Under the pieces are notes generated by a model, which made no database searches, was not told where the DNA came from, and saw nothing but the letters and a program-made list of their open reading frames with translations. Shown here one piece after another: positions 35,751-47,879 of a DNA stretch of 64,000 bases. The stretch is taken from the NCBI GenBank assembly GCA_028023455.1, contig JAQFVV010000028.1, forward strand, positions 1 through 64,000, read 5' to 3'. Made by a program: the position numbers and the translations under genes. Numbering within the stretch: position 1 is the first letter of the stretch; every line of letters begins with the position of its first letter. The stretch is from Epiperipatus broadwayi (Eukaryota > Onychophora > Udeonychophora > Euonychophora > Peripatidae).

Positions 35751-36245
35751 GATGCTTTGATTTAATTTGGTAATTAATGCACTAAAAAGCAAAAAAATAA
35801 TTTTTTTCTAGGATCACAATTTTGGTCATAATATATAACTTTAAATAAAAACATGGGATATCCATAAATCAATAAATTCAAGCAATAGTTTGTGATCAAA
35901 CTGAATACTCTATTGTTATTTGAATTAATTAATTTACAGATGTCCCATACTTTTATTTATAGTTACATATTACAATTAAAATCATGATCCAAAAAAAAAA
36001 TCTATTAAACAGGCAAAACTCTCCATACAGTAGTGCCACCCTGTGCTAACCAGAGTAATCAATGGATGCCAGAAGGCTTGTGCATAAAATTCCCATCCAG
36101 TGCCTACTCATCCAATATCCCCAGACTAGTTTAATAACAACAGTTATGTGCTAGCATAAGAGATGGTGATCATGTGATGTTTAGTGGTTTAAAAAATCTA
36201 TTATTTGCATTTTAATGCATTAATTCTCAAATTCAATAAAAAGCA
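35751..36245. mobile_element. Long-TIR MITE, family M copy 3, interrupted
   Basis: The left arm begins ATGCTTTGATTTAATTTGG, then AATTAATGCACTAAAAAGC. Its inverse (GCATTTTAATGCATTAATT) is found only after 36,204. The arms therefore close up only when the 183-bp insertion at 36,008-36,190 is removed. The centre has the inverted pair ATATCCATAAATCAATAAAT and TTAATTTACAGATGTCC. Confidence 0.75.
36008..36190. mobile_element. Palindromic family copy 4, short, nested
   Basis: 183 bp flanked by the perfect 13-bp direct repeat AAAAAATCTATTA (35,995-36,007 and 36,191-36,203). Starts AACAGGCAAAACTCTCC, has the CATACAGTAGTGCCACC block and ends GTGATCATGTGATGTTTAG. The internal segment is deleted after CCCCAGACTAG. 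It sits inside the right arm of the family M element. Confidence 0.9.
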
Positions 36246-37534
36246 TTTTTTAAAAAATACTTTTTGTATATATTATATTTTGTAGTGTTGGGTATTTTGT
36301 GAGTGGCATTTCTAAATCATTTCAATTTTTCAAAATCATTTTGCATAAACATTCAACTAAAATATAGGAGAATGTAAAAAATGCCTGTCAGAATTTGTAA
36401 GTTTAAAATAGAAGCATTTAAAAAATTGGTTACACATTTTTGTTAACAATTTGACATTTTCTTTTATTCCAGAGTTTTTGAAAATGCTCAACCTTTCTGT
36501 TTCTATACAATAATTATTTTATACTAAAACTCAATAAATTGGACTTAATTTCTTTTTAATTTAATTTTATAAGTGAATCGTATTCTAAAAAATCATATTG
36601 GACACTTTTAAATATTTAAAAGCTGACATATGAATAAAATAATTTACTATGTACAACATCACAAATGTTTACATAAACACTAAAACTAATAATTAATGAA
36701 TTCGTTTTTATTTTTTTTTTTTTTCTGAACAAATGAAGATATATTTTTGACAATTCTATCAAATTCTGCTTTAAAATCTGATTTTTTTATTATTATTACA
36801 GAAATTACAATATTTTAGAAGATTTTAATACCAAGTCAATTTTGACAGATTGAATCCACATTGTTCTTCTTTATATCGAAGTCAAGTTTATTAATTTTTA
36901 TTTCTAAAAACAAAACAACTGAATAAATTGAAACTTTACCTGTTTATTTCTTTATAATAATCAATCAATTAGTGTGCAAAATAACCAAAAATACTTCATA
37001 AATAAATAAAAAATTATTTTGAATTATAGTTCAAAATGTTTGTATGTAAACAGCTAAAGACTGTAAACACCATCTGGACACTTTCTTGTATCAAAAGAAC
37101 AAAGAAGATGTCTTTGATCTTAATAACAGTCTATAAAATGCTGATCCCTTCAGATTTTTCTGTCAACTTTAACATCAATTAAAGCATTATATCAAAAATT
37201 ATTTTATTAAAAAAAACCCACAATCATTATCATTTAGGACAATGTTAACACTGTGATTTAAAGTTACAGAAAAACAGCACTCTTTCTGAGGAAACCATCG
37301 ATTTTAAACAAAGATGAGGGTTAATCTGTTAAGGCAGCAGTTTTTTAAAAAAATTTATGTAAACGATCCAAAGAAAAATTAAGATCCTTTTTTCTAATTT
37401 TAAAAATAAACTATAAATATCCCTCAATTTTTTTCCTCATTATCACAATCTGGATCAAAGAATATTAAATATATTATAACGGGATGGGTAAAATTTACTG
37501 TTTAATTATAATTTATAAAGTAATGTTAAATAAC

Positions 37535-37535
<1 letters not shown>
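36246..37535. other. AT-rich intergenic DNA
   Basis: No gene recognised. Confidence 0.4.
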
Positions 37536-37537
<2 letters not shown>

Positions 37538-37574
<37 letters not shown>

Positions 37575-37593
37575 ATATATTATGTATAGTAAC

Positions 37594-37635
<42 letters not shown>
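37538..37635. repeat. Paired (AT)n runs
   Basis: Two TA runs, 37,538-37,571 and 37,597-37,635, are separated by TGTTATATATTATGTATAG. TAATGTTA and its inverse TAACATTA frame them. Confidence 0.9.
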
Positions 37636-37637
<2 letters not shown>

Positions 37638-37744
37638 GTTACATATTACAAGAGCATGAGAGATCTTGAGAATTCTCTGAGAGATCAGCCCAGTTAATTC
37701 CCTAGAGTAACTATGATTAACTATAAATCCACTAGCATTATCAA

Positions 37745-38300
37745 TAAGTATAAGTAAGTATAATTACTATTCATTCACCATCATGAATGATCATCAATAA
37801 AAATAAATCAACAGTCAATCTGGTGACTGGATTTGAAATGGATCTACTGTAGACCAGGCCAACTATTTAGCCTTTGGCAGCTTGGAAAATTATTTAAACA
37901 TAATTTGGATACACAAACTAAGTGCTAATCCATCAGAATACATAATCATAAAAGCAATAATTCTGAGATATTAAAACATGCTGATCATCATCAATACTAT
38001 GGCTACTTAGTACCATTAGTGTACTGGCCAACTATAAATTTAAATTCTAACAGAGATAAAACTAAAATAAAATGTAGTGCATAGGCTTTACAAATATACT
38101 TTTAGCACCAACCAGAATGATGATGATGATTGATGGGAATATCATCATCATCAAATGCCCATAAAGACTAAGACATTCCCCTTTCTTATATCAGATCATT
38201 ATGCTCGAATCTAGCTCATAAGATGTATAACTGCTACTGTGATTAAGAAATGAGGAAACATATAATATTCTAAAATACATTTAGAGTAAAGTTCACTAGA
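37745..38300 (+). repeat. 0.5-kb dispersed repeat, copy 2
   Basis: Second copy of the 24,120-24,640 repeat, same orientation. It has gained a small hairpin of GATGATGATGATTGATGG and ATCATCATCATC (38,116-38,150). Confidence 0.7.
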
Positions 38301-38463
38301 ATAATTTCAACAATTAAATATAAGTTTATTAATAACAATAAAAAAATGATATTAACGTCTGAAAATTTTTGGCTATACACATAGAAGCCTTCTGATTCTG
38401 ATGAATATACAAAATAAGATTATCACATTGTGATTTATAATATCTCATAATGGGTTTACATAC

Positions 38464-38945
38464 AACATATATATATATGCACAGCTACATATTTTATATT
38501 ATGCAACAAATATATTTCAATTGACATTTAATAAAATTTAAGAAAAGATTAAATTTTACATATATGTTTACTTGACACTCATTCATATATACACCCATAG
38601 ACATATGGCATAACAATTTCTGAACATATTTGAATTGTCATAAAAATAATACAATAAATGATTAAAATTTACTTATACTAGATTTACATAAAACCTATAT
38701 ATATCAGCACACAGACACACAGTCTAACAATTTATTCATATATTTGAATTGTCATTTAATAATAAAAACATTCATTATCCTTTTTATAGTACATAATTGA
38801 TAAGATTTAACATATATGTGTGTATGTTTAGCCATTTATGTGCACACTGTCATTTACATCATGATATTTTTGATTTGACAAAATAATAAAGTTATTAAAA
38901 ATATAATCTTCCTAATTAATTCCTTGTTGAATATATATAAAATTC
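38464..38945. repeat. Diverged ~115-130 bp tandem repeat, four units
   Basis: The landmark ATATTTGAATTGTCATTTAA (or variants) recurs near 38,505, 38,627, 38,743 and 38,868. Each is followed about 60 bp later by ACATATATGTGT-type sequence. The units are strongly diverged, so the array is old. Confidence 0.6.
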
Positions 38946-40188
38946 ACACATACATGTGTATATATAAAGAAAGTAACATGAATCAATTATTAAATTCATT
39001 CATAAAGTTTTCTTTTTTTTTTGTTTTTAACAGGTTACTCTAAAAAGATTTATTTCTAGATTTCTTATTTTTTATTTAAAAAAGTCAATTTCTGACAAGT
39101 AATTTTTGATTAATTATCAACATCTTTAAATTTAAAATGTCTCTTTTTTTAAACAATAAATGATTTAAATAATATTGTTCTATATCAATAACTTTTAAAA
39201 TGTCATTCTATACCTAAGAAATTATTTTAAAATACCAGTCTCCATACTTCTCTGCATATAGATATATCAGCAAACATAATTACTTTTTCAGCAAGATATG
39301 GTTTTCTTGGTAAGCTGGTCTTGGTGAGAGTGACTTATAGTCACTTCGAAAAAAGTATAATTCAGGTATGATTGGCATTCAATCAGTTCTCTTCTGTCTA
39401 GGATTTGATCTATTTCAGGTCAGCAAGCTGTCTTGTCCACATTTAAGGCTATAGAGAGAGATGTGGGTTTTCCTTCTAGGTACATCCAAACTTCACCTTA
39501 GTGAACTAGCAGCAGTTGCTTTCTTCTGTCTTGACTTCAGAACTCTGCTACCAACTCATAAAAAATTATTACTACAAATTAAACTAATACTTTTATCAAC
39601 CCTTTTATATAGTTATCTGGGGTGACAAAAACACATTAATTAAAAACTGTTTTTTATCTTGATTAAAAACAATTTTAATCCTTTCAAAAGCAACTTTGAA
39701 ATTTTATCAAAAGTATGATCTACAAAGATTTTTAAAAACAGTTAATATGTCTACAAACATTAATTAAAAGATTTCAAAAATAAATCATGCTTGTTTTTAA
39801 TTTCAAAATCAGAATTCAATAAAAATATTTATTTAGACTTTTTTAAATGTTTATTTATAACAAAATTTTATATTCAATTCAAAATTATTTAATCTTTTAC
39901 TATGATTTTATTTTATTCCAGGAAATGTAGAAAATATCTACAAAATTATTGTCTATGTTTATTTCTACTTTTTCTTTCAAATTTATTCATATTTGTGTAC
40001 ACCCACTATGTTATTGTGTGCCATGTAATGCACCTGTTACAATATATTGTTTCAGAATCTTCTTTTGTTTCCTCATAAACACATCTTCATTTTTTATGTT
40101 AATTAACTATAAATACCCCTACATTTTCTATCCTTAAATTAAATGAAAATGTTTAAAATTAGGCTGTGAGATTTTTGTCTTATTTTTA
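38946..40188. other. AT-rich intergenic DNA
   Basis: No gene recognised. An open frame at 39,949-40,137 is short, hydrophobic and without known motifs. Confidence 0.4.
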
Positions 40189-40229
40189 TTGAATAGCAGT
40201 TTAAAAAGCAAGTTTAACACAATCAAAAG

Positions 40230-40930
40230 GGAAATTAAAATTTCATCTTTCATTTCTTTCTTTCTTGCTGTTTTAATTAACTATAATCCTTCCTATTTTT
40301 TTACTAAATTAAATAGAAATACCTGCTTGAAAAGCATCATACCTTCTATTGAACATGCCTCAAAACTTATCAATTTGAATGTAATTTGAATTGTAGACAA
40401 CCAACACTATTAGGCTGGACAGTCCTGAAATATTGCATTGTCATCTAAACTGAACAGTAGCAAATCTCTGTATACAGTAGTTTCACCTAGTGAAAGTCTT
40501 AGTAATCAATGGATACTAGAAGTTTTGTGCAATAAAATTACTATTTAGTATTTACTCATCCAATATCCCCACACTGGTTTCTAGCTTGTGATCTTCATAG
40601 TTAAGAGCAATGTATCTAGATCTTTGGATCTAATATAAGCCTTCAGCAGTCATCTTTTATCATATTAGTTAACTATAAAGCTTAGCCCAAAAATGAAAAC
40701 ACAATAATGTTTTCAGTCAAAGGTAATTCATTTATATAATTTCCCAAATCTGAATGCAGTTCAGTATCAATACATTTTGGTATTTTTGGTTTTTTAATAA
40801 ACATAGTCACCATAATCCTTTGTCCAGGATTGGTGATCATGTAATATTTTAGTAGCTCAAAACTGAACATGTGTATAAAATTTGAAAAAAATCTGTTTGA
40901 TAGAAGAATATTAAAAATCAGTTACAAAAT
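40230..40930 (+). repeat. Dispersed repeat (interrupted copy)
   Basis: Matches 26,220-26,480 on both sides of the insertion at 40,457-40,859. CCAACACTATTAGGCTGGA lies on the left. ATAAAATTTGAAAAAAATC, TGTTTGATAGAAG and AATATTAAAAATCAGTTA lie on the right. Confidence 0.6.
40457..40859. mobile_element. Palindromic family copy 5, full monomer
   Basis: 403 bp flanked by the perfect 10-bp repeat AAACTGAACA (40,447-40,456 and 40,860-40,869). It carries one terminal block (CTGTATACAGTAG), then the internal segment (TCTTTTATCATATTAG, TTTTGGTATTTTTGGTT, CAGGATTGG), and ends GTGATCATGTAATATTTTAG. It is not a palindrome overall, and therefore represents the monomeric form of the family. Confidence 0.88.
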
Positions 40931-41282
40931 CTGATCCATATCTGATATTAAATAAAAGGATTTTAAAATAAAAATACCCCAAAGTCCTATAATCTTGAAT
41001 AAGACTTAGCTTAAAAAATATCATGAATCATTCATTGTAAGAGAATAATATTCAATATATTGTTGCACTTTACCTTGTATGCTTATTGATTGAACTACTT
41101 TAAAAATATTATTTTATACTCTCTACACCAGGCTATTAGATACATTAAAATATTGTTCTTGATTAGAGCAATGATAAAATGAATATTCTTTAATGATTAA
41201 AGACTAAATAGTTTAATGATTAAGAATAAACATATTTTATTATAGTCTTATGATATAGAAGTGCATCATATCAATTATAATC

Positions 41283-41470
41283 AATAAGAGTACCAAACTG
41301 CCACCAAGTGCAAGCCTTTGTAATCAATGGATGCAGAAAGGTTTTTACATAAAATCCCTATCTAGTGCCTACTCATCCAACACCCCCAGACTAGTTTCTA
41401 GCTTGTGCTTTCATCAGGATGTGTAAGCATATGAAATGGTGATCATGTAATGTTTTGATAGTTTTATAAA
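41283..41470. mobile_element. Palindromic family copy 6
   Basis: Short copy: ACTGCCACCAAGTGCAAGCC, CCTACTCATCCAACACCCCC, then the terminal GTGATCATGTAATGTTTTG. It is deleted in the middle, as in copy 4. Confidence 0.75.
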
Positions 41471-41537
41471 TTATAATTACTATGAGCAAAATATTTAAAT
41501 GATTAAATCAGTAATATTGTTTTTTATTTTTATTTTT

Positions 41538-41628
41538 TATATGTCAAAGCATCAGCCAGGAAGTGAACCCCAGGACAGCTGCTTAGAAAGCAGATATGCT
41601 GGCAACTAGGCCATCAACACTTGACAAT
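41538..41628 (-). mobile_element. tRNA-like SINE copy 5
   Basis: Minus-strand copy. GTCAAAGCATCAGCCAGGAA and CATCAACACTTGACAAT are the two ends on the plus strand. The B-box-like part is degraded (GGTTCACTTCC in sense). Confidence 0.72.
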
Positions 41629-41779
41629 TACATGATGAATTATTAATTACTTGCTTTTCTTTGTATATTAAAGATTGAATTCTCCTCATGACTGACATTA
41701 TAATTAATTTTCATATATCATATGAAAGGGATACTCTAAAATAATCAGAATTTTGTAATAATAAATAGTGTATTTACTT

Positions 41780-42425
41780 TTAGCTGTTACAAACTGAATA
41801 CTCTTCAAAGTACAGTCTGTTTAATGCAATGCATGAGTCTAAGTGTTGTTCACTTTTTGAAGTAATCTGGACATTCTTGCAAAGTGACACCTTTTAACAC
41901 CTGCAGTGTTTTTTATTAATTACTTCTAAGATTGCAAAAAGAAATGAGGCATTTTTTATTTAGCAGAATAAAAAGAAGTCACATGGAGTGAGATTGGATG
42001 AATATGGCTGATGGATAAACTAGGTCATGCTAAATTTAATTAAAAATTATATCAAGGCTTTGTGCACTGGCATATTGTCAGAATAAAGTTTGCACTCCCT
42101 ACTTGGCCACAAACTGACACACTTTAATTTTACACAGCACACAAACATTTCAGAACTTGTAGTTAAAATGAGTGATCACTATGAATAAACTGCAAATGAA
42201 CAATGCTGTTTATATCCAAAAAATTACAACAGCATCATCATTTTGACATTGGACTTCACTTGTCACACTTTTTTGAGATGTGGTGAATTTGACACCTCAA
42301 TTGAACCACTCATAAACTTGGTTTTTCCCCAGAGTTGCTTACTTGTAAGCTGTGCCATGCACTATAACTATTTCTTTTGCCATTTTCCCTAACAAAAGAC
42401 AGAATTTCACATTGCTTCAATGTTT
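41780..42425 (-). pseudogene. Mariner-type transposase relic
   Basis: Read on the minus strand, three pieces of a Tc1/mariner (mariner branch) transposase are legible in order. Near 42,412-42,305 is an HTH-like part, NVKFCLLLGK, then NQVYEWF. Near 42,090-42,050 is LYSDNMPVHKAL, the second catalytic Asp block (usually HDNAPxH). Near 42,015-41,966 is QPYSSNLTPCDFFLF, the YSPDLxPxDxFLF block, in which the third catalytic Asp is present. Near 41,830-41,790 is a C-terminal LYFEEYS-like end. The middle, including the first Asp, is lost, and several stops occur. It is a dead copy of a cut-and-paste transposon. Terminal inverted repeats were not found. Confidence 0.75.
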
Positions 42426-43610
42426 CGGCATTACAAAAATAGATAAATAAGCAAGACACACTTAATAAAAACATTACTACACCGTAATATGATCTCTTGA
42501 TCTAAAAGAAGAAACATGTACTAAAAAGAATTCAGCCTCCAAAGAATGATTCCAGTTCTTTTTGGATGCCCTCTTCTATGTCATCCTTAGCAACAAACAT
42601 TTGCAAACATGCATAGTTATTCCAACTCTAATAGATAAAAAAGAACAAAGCAAACAAGAAGGTAATTATTTAACTCTTTAAGGATCCAATCTGCCCCATT
42701 CTTATTTGAAAGACTCTAATGCAAACCTCCTTCCATATTTGCAACATTTTATTTTTATAATTAATCTTTACATTAATTAGTACAAACATAAGCTTTCAAA
42801 GATTAAACATTATAACATTTAATGCTTGAACTTTTCAAAATAGAAAAATACATTACTAATGGAGTTCTTAACTATAATAATGGCACTTTGCATATGGGAA
42901 TCCCATTTTTGAAATTTCAAAAAGAAATTTAGATTAGACATCATTAAAGAAAGAAAATATGTCTTAAAATTTATAATTAAATTTATTATCATTATAATTT
43001 TAAAAGAATTTGCTTTAGCAGTATTTATGAAGGCAATCAGAAATTGTCTCTTCTATTGAAATCAAAATGGTACAGATCTGATTTCTCTTATATGCAAATT
43101 ATACATTATAATTTCCTAAAGATCTGAATAATACTGACATCTTTAGAATTTTTTCAATTAATAATTTTAAAATGAGAGTGGAGGAACTGTGTACAGTAAT
43201 CTAACATTATAGGTAATTCCAAAATAATGAAGAAGAGCCATAGCAATAGTGACATTATCATTATGCCCAAAACATGTCAAAATAAAGAATTTTGTTACTA
43301 TCATTGACAACATATTGACACTTGGGAGAGCTCTGGAAATACTACTGAAAATACCCAGTGTAAAATGGATAAAAAATATAAATCAGTTATGCAAATACAA
43401 ATTTATTTATGCAAAATAATATTAATGTAAAACTTGCATACTTGTGCAAATATAAATTAAATATGGTGCAGAAGGGTATGTTATTTTTTGGATTTCATTA
43501 AAATTTTCAAAAATTTTTAAAAACCACCTGTCGTATTATTATGAAAAAACACGGACATAAATTGATTATTTTTATTCCATTTGTTTGCAAGAAAACTACA
43601 CTTCAATCCC

Positions 43611-43612
<2 letters not shown>
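42426..43612. other. AT-rich intergenic DNA
   Basis: No gene recognised. Confidence 0.4.

Positions 43613-43678
<66 letters not shown>
43613..43678. repeat. (AT)n microsatellite
   Basis: About 33 uninterrupted TA units. Confidence 0.95.
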
Positions 43679-43680
<2 letters not shown>

Positions 43681-44200
43681 GTTTCTTCAGGACAACTGCA
43701 CGAGTCAGAGATATCTTTGTGCAAGTTAAGCTGTCCTAGAAAGAAGATGGCAGTAGAGGGTCTCATTTATCAAAGCTGAGGGTCTGCATAATCTACAACC
43801 CTTCTAAAAATAACATTTTATCACATACTAAATTAAACATTTCCCCTACCCCCCAAACTCTGCAATCTGTATGCACTATAATAAATACCACATATGAAGA
43901 ATTACAATTGTAGAAGCATTGTGGTGGTAACACAGGTTTTCCCATTATGTACAATGTGTATACCTAAATGTTTCACAGTGTTTTGGTTGTGTTAATATGA
44001 AATTAACATAGGGTCAAGAATGATTCTCTTCATTAGCATTTTTCTCTATTGAATCAGAATTTACAAAAAGAAATTAAATTAGCATGATGTTATTAATAGA
44101 CTTTCAACAAAACATTAAAAAAGTGTTTGTATTAGGTATATTTTACTTTGTTTTGTCAAATACTAATTCAATAAAATTCCACAAAGTCAGGTTTACAATT
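43679..44200. other. Intergenic DNA, nothing recognised
   Basis: No gene recognised. Confidence 0.4.
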
Positions 44201-44214
44201 TATAATGTATAATT

Positions 44215-44330
44215 TTTTTTTTTCCATATGTCATAGCATCGGCCGGGATGCGAACTCACAACCGTCTGCAACCAACTAATTGCTTGCATGGCAGCTGCAA
44301 TACCTCTCGGCTAATGACGCAAGACAATTA
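44215..44330 (-). mobile_element. tRNA-like SINE copy 6, long variant
   Basis: Minus-strand copy with a perfect 13-bp target duplication ATAATGTATAATT (44,202-44,214 and 44,331-44,343) and a T-rich run on the tail side. It carries the CCGTCTGCAACCAACTAATT segment shared with copies 4 and 8. Confidence 0.88.
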
Positions 44331-44343
44331 ATAATGTATAATT

Positions 44344-45110
44344 ATTTATATATTATATGTAACAATTTGTGCAATTTTAATATATTTGTATTTAATGTAT
44401 GGAGTTATCATTTTATAATTAATTAAATAGAAAGCATTTAATTTAGAATGATAGCTAATGAAAAACAACTGCTCCGGGTCAAGTGTTAAGTAAAATTTGA
44501 CAGGCTTGATGCAAATGCCACTCTAGATGTAATATAGAGAACAAAACATTGCAGTTTAGATTTATAGGTGTAAGAAATCAAAATATAGCAAACTTTTCAA
44601 TTTTTTGTATTTGCAAAATATTTTTTTTTTAATATCTCAGTGTTCTTTTATTATGTAAATAAGACTCATCCTCCAATGAAAACATTACACCTGACACCAT
44701 TTTATCTCAGGACAGTTCTGTCTATAAAATACCATTAGTAAATTAAAACAAAATGATAGGGATTTGGTTTTATCTCTTTTTTTTTTGGTATATTAGTTTT
44801 ATGGAACGTTACATTTAAATTTTATTTATTATGTTGTAGATGTTATTCTAAGTTGTATACTTTTTTAAATATGTAATGACATTAACTGTTTATTCTTCTA
44901 TATGGAATGCAATAATTGTAATACGTGTGTGTTTATGCAATTATAGAAAAGCTTGTTATTGCTATAAATTAAATACAGCTTAGCACTTTCAACAACTTAT
45001 GGCATTCTCATATTCATAGCAAGAAGAAATAGAATCATAAATTCCTTTACATATATTTAATATAAACTCTATGCATGATTTAATAACTCATTTCTTATTG
45101 ATTTAATTAT
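44344..45110. other. AT-rich intergenic DNA
   Basis: No gene recognised. Confidence 0.4.
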
Positions 45111-45119
45111 TCCAACCTC

Positions 45120-45445
45120 TTTTGTTTTTCCAAATGTTGATACCCAAATCTTCTGTGTCTTACTCCAATAAATCTGACATTCTAACTTAATATCATACCA
45201 ATAATCTTAAAATAAAATCTGCTGAAACTCTTCAGGATCTTGAAATTATATTGTCCAATAACAACTACTTTCATCATCACATAGAATCAATATTAAATAA
45301 AGCCCTCAAGGTGGTATGAACTATTACAGACATGATAAGGCTTTTGAATTTTCCACCAAATACTAACTTTTCACTCTTTAGTTTTTCCTATTTTGGAATT
45401 TGAATCAGTTTTATGGAATCCACATTCAAAAAAATACACAAGTAA
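45120..45445 (+). pseudogene. LINE reverse transcriptase C-terminal relic
   Basis: A plus-strand frame reads DLEIILSNNNYFHHHIESIL, then NKALKVV, a stop, and NTNFSLFSFSYFGI. This matches the block after the RT catalytic motif in animal APE-type LINEs (LGVxISxxLxFxxHIxxIxxKAxxxLGxIxR ... LYxSLVxPxLEYGS). It may come from the same LINE family as the relic at 19.95 kb, which covers the opposite end of the RT. Two stops interrupt it. Confidence 0.5.
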
Positions 45446-45640
45446 TATTTTTTTTAAAATTTAGTCACCTGAAAGATAATTGAAATATGTCTCTTTTGGC
45501 TAGGGGAAAAGCTAGAGATACAAACTTTTTATAGAAATTCATTATCAAAATACTATTTCTTATAACATGCTTTCAAAACTTCATTTGAATTCTTTTTAGT
45601 ATGAAACTTGTTCCCATAATTATTTCTTCATTGAAACTTG

Positions 45641-45871
45641 TAGATGCAGTGATCTCAAATCCAAGGCTCCTCACTGATGAAGGCTACAAGCCAGAAACTA
45701 GTCTGGGGATATTGGATGAGTAGGCATTAGATAGGGATTTTATGCACAAACCTTCTTGGATTCATTGATTACTCTGTTTGGCACAGGTGGCACTACTGTA
45801 TGGAGAGTTTAGCCTCTGTGTAAACAGCTTGTGGAAGTGTAAAAAATGATAATCATATGATGATTAGTGGC
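45641..45871. mobile_element. Palindromic family copy 7
   Basis: One inverted half: CAAGGCTCCTCACTGATGAA, AACTAGTCTGGGGATATTGG, GGTGGCACTACTGTATGGAG and ending in a degraded GATAATCATATGATGATTAG. Confidence 0.78.
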
Positions 45872-46354
45872 TTTTTTCATCTACCTAATACTTACAATTC
45901 AGATTTTGTTAGTGAAAACTTTTTTCAACTTAATATTGATGAATTTTCAAAACTATTAAAAATATTATTTTCCTTATCTTTTTTTTGATCCTTTTGTTAT
46001 TGTATATATCTTTTTTATGGGCAATCGGTAATTAGTATTTGGCTATATAGAATGTCTTCATTATTCAGGAGATCATAAGAAATGTAAATGCTGGAACTGG
46101 AATCAATCCGAGGAACCTACATTTCAGAGCATTTCCTACCACATTCAATCGTAAGGGTTAACATAATAATCAGTATTAAAGAGGGCTGGGGATCATTCAT
46201 TAGTATCATTTTTTATATTGATCAAAGTTGAAAATGATATGAGAAATCTATCTTGTGTTCATTAGAAGCAGAATAAATATAATTATTTACTACTGTTAAT
46301 TGTAGTGCTTTCCACTAATTCAAGTACTGTTAGAAATATAGAATATTTTTCAGT

Positions 46355-46870
46355 TAACCCATTAAACATCACATGATCACCATTTCCTGTGCTTAAATAA
46401 GCTGATAAAACAATATCCTTAAATGAAGTCAAGAATATCTCAGAACAGTAGTGCCACCAAGTGAATGCCTTCAAAATCAATGGATGCAGGAAGGTTTGTG
46501 CATAAAATCCCTATCTAGTACCTAATCATCCCCAGACTAGTTTCTAGTTTATATTGAACTGGATTCAGATGTATCTATACAAGTAAATGAGCTTGGATTG
46601 AAAACATGATTCTGTTTTCATTTGGACTCATAAATTTACAGTTAACTAAAAACATAAAAAGTGGCTCCTGGAAGGTTGCATTCTATCAAAGATATAGGTA
46701 TAGTGCTCTCAGATCCAACACCCCTCACTGATGAAAGCACAAGCTAGACAATCATCTGGGGATACTGGATGGATAGGTACTAGATAGGATTTTGATTCAC
46801 AAATCTTCTAGCATTCATTGGTTATTATGGCTTGCATTGGTGGCACTACTATATGGAAAGTTTGTTACTG
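46355..46870. mobile_element. Palindromic family copy 8, inverted dimer
   Basis: Left half: CATTAAACATCACATGATCA, CAGTAGTGCCACC, CCCCAGACTAGTTTC. Right half, inverted: TGGGGATACTGGAT, GGTGGCACTACTATATGGAA. Inverted internal sequence lies between them (46,560-46,680). Confidence 0.75.
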
Positions 46871-47430
46871 TTTTAAGATCTTTCAGTAAGACAATAATTA
46901 AAAGAAGAGACTAATATTATGTCACAATAATTACATTATAAATTCCCAATCAGTAGGATTCATTTGCAAACGAATATGATCATTACTATTGCAAGGGAAG
47001 AGAAAAAACCCACAATAAATGGGTTTTGCAATAACTTTACAAAACAGTCTTTTAACCAAATACATTCGTTGTCAGAATTTGCTGGTCCATTATTCTCTCT
47101 ATTTGGTGTTTATGAAGATGTATTCTGCAGTAAATTTTCTGGAATCATTTAGTAGACATTAAGGCATTTTTTGACAATAGAACAAAATATCGGAAATATT
47201 GTTATTTTTGACAAACTATCTAAGGTCATGTGTCACTTTTTGCATCAGCAGGGGTTTGGGCTTGCCCTAGTGTCAAAAATGCCCTAGAATATCTACTAAA
47301 ATGGTGCCAACTATTCTTTCTCATTATCTTCAACCCACTCTTTTCCAATGAAACAACCAATACAGTCTCTCCAATAAATTTATGCTAAGTCCACTATAAA
47401 TATTTTTTATTCATTTCACATGACCAATCC
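46871..47430. other. Intergenic DNA
   Basis: No gene recognised. An open frame at 46,964-47,152 has no known motif. Confidence 0.4.
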
Positions 47431-47444
47431 CACAAGATGTAATT

Positions 47445-47852
47445 CTAAAACAGGCAAAATTCTCCATACAGTAGTGCCACTCAGTGCCAACCAGAGTAAT
47501 CAATAGATGCTAGAAGGCTTGTGCATAAAATCCCCATCAAGTGCCTACTTATCCAATATCCCCAGTCTAGTTTCTGGCTTGTGGCCTTCATCAATGAGGA
47601 GCTTTGGATCTGAGAGCACTGCACCTAGATCTTAGGATCCTAAGATCCTCACTGACGAAGGCCAAACCAGAAACTAGTCTGGGGATATTGGATGAGTAAG
47701 CACTATATAGGAATTTTATGCATAAGCCTTCTGGCATCCATTGATTACTCTGGTTGGCACTGAGTGACACTACTGTATGGAGAGTTTTGCCTGTTTTAAT
47801 AACAGTTATGTGCTAGCATAAGAAATAGTGATCATGTGATGTTTAGTGGTTT
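47445..47852. mobile_element. Palindromic family copy 9, near-perfect dimer
   Basis: 408 bp flanked by the 11-bp direct repeat AAGATGTAATT (47,434-47,444 and 47,853-47,863). The left half runs to TAGATCTTAGGATC (about 47,640), where the inverted half begins and retraces it (CTAAGATCCTCACTGACGAA, AGTCTGGGGATATTGG, GACACTACTGTATGGAGAG). It ends GTGATCATGTGATGTTTAG. Single-stranded, it would fold into a hairpin of about 150-bp arms. Confidence 0.9.
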
Positions 47853-47879
47853 AAGATGTAATTTTACATTAGTAGATTT

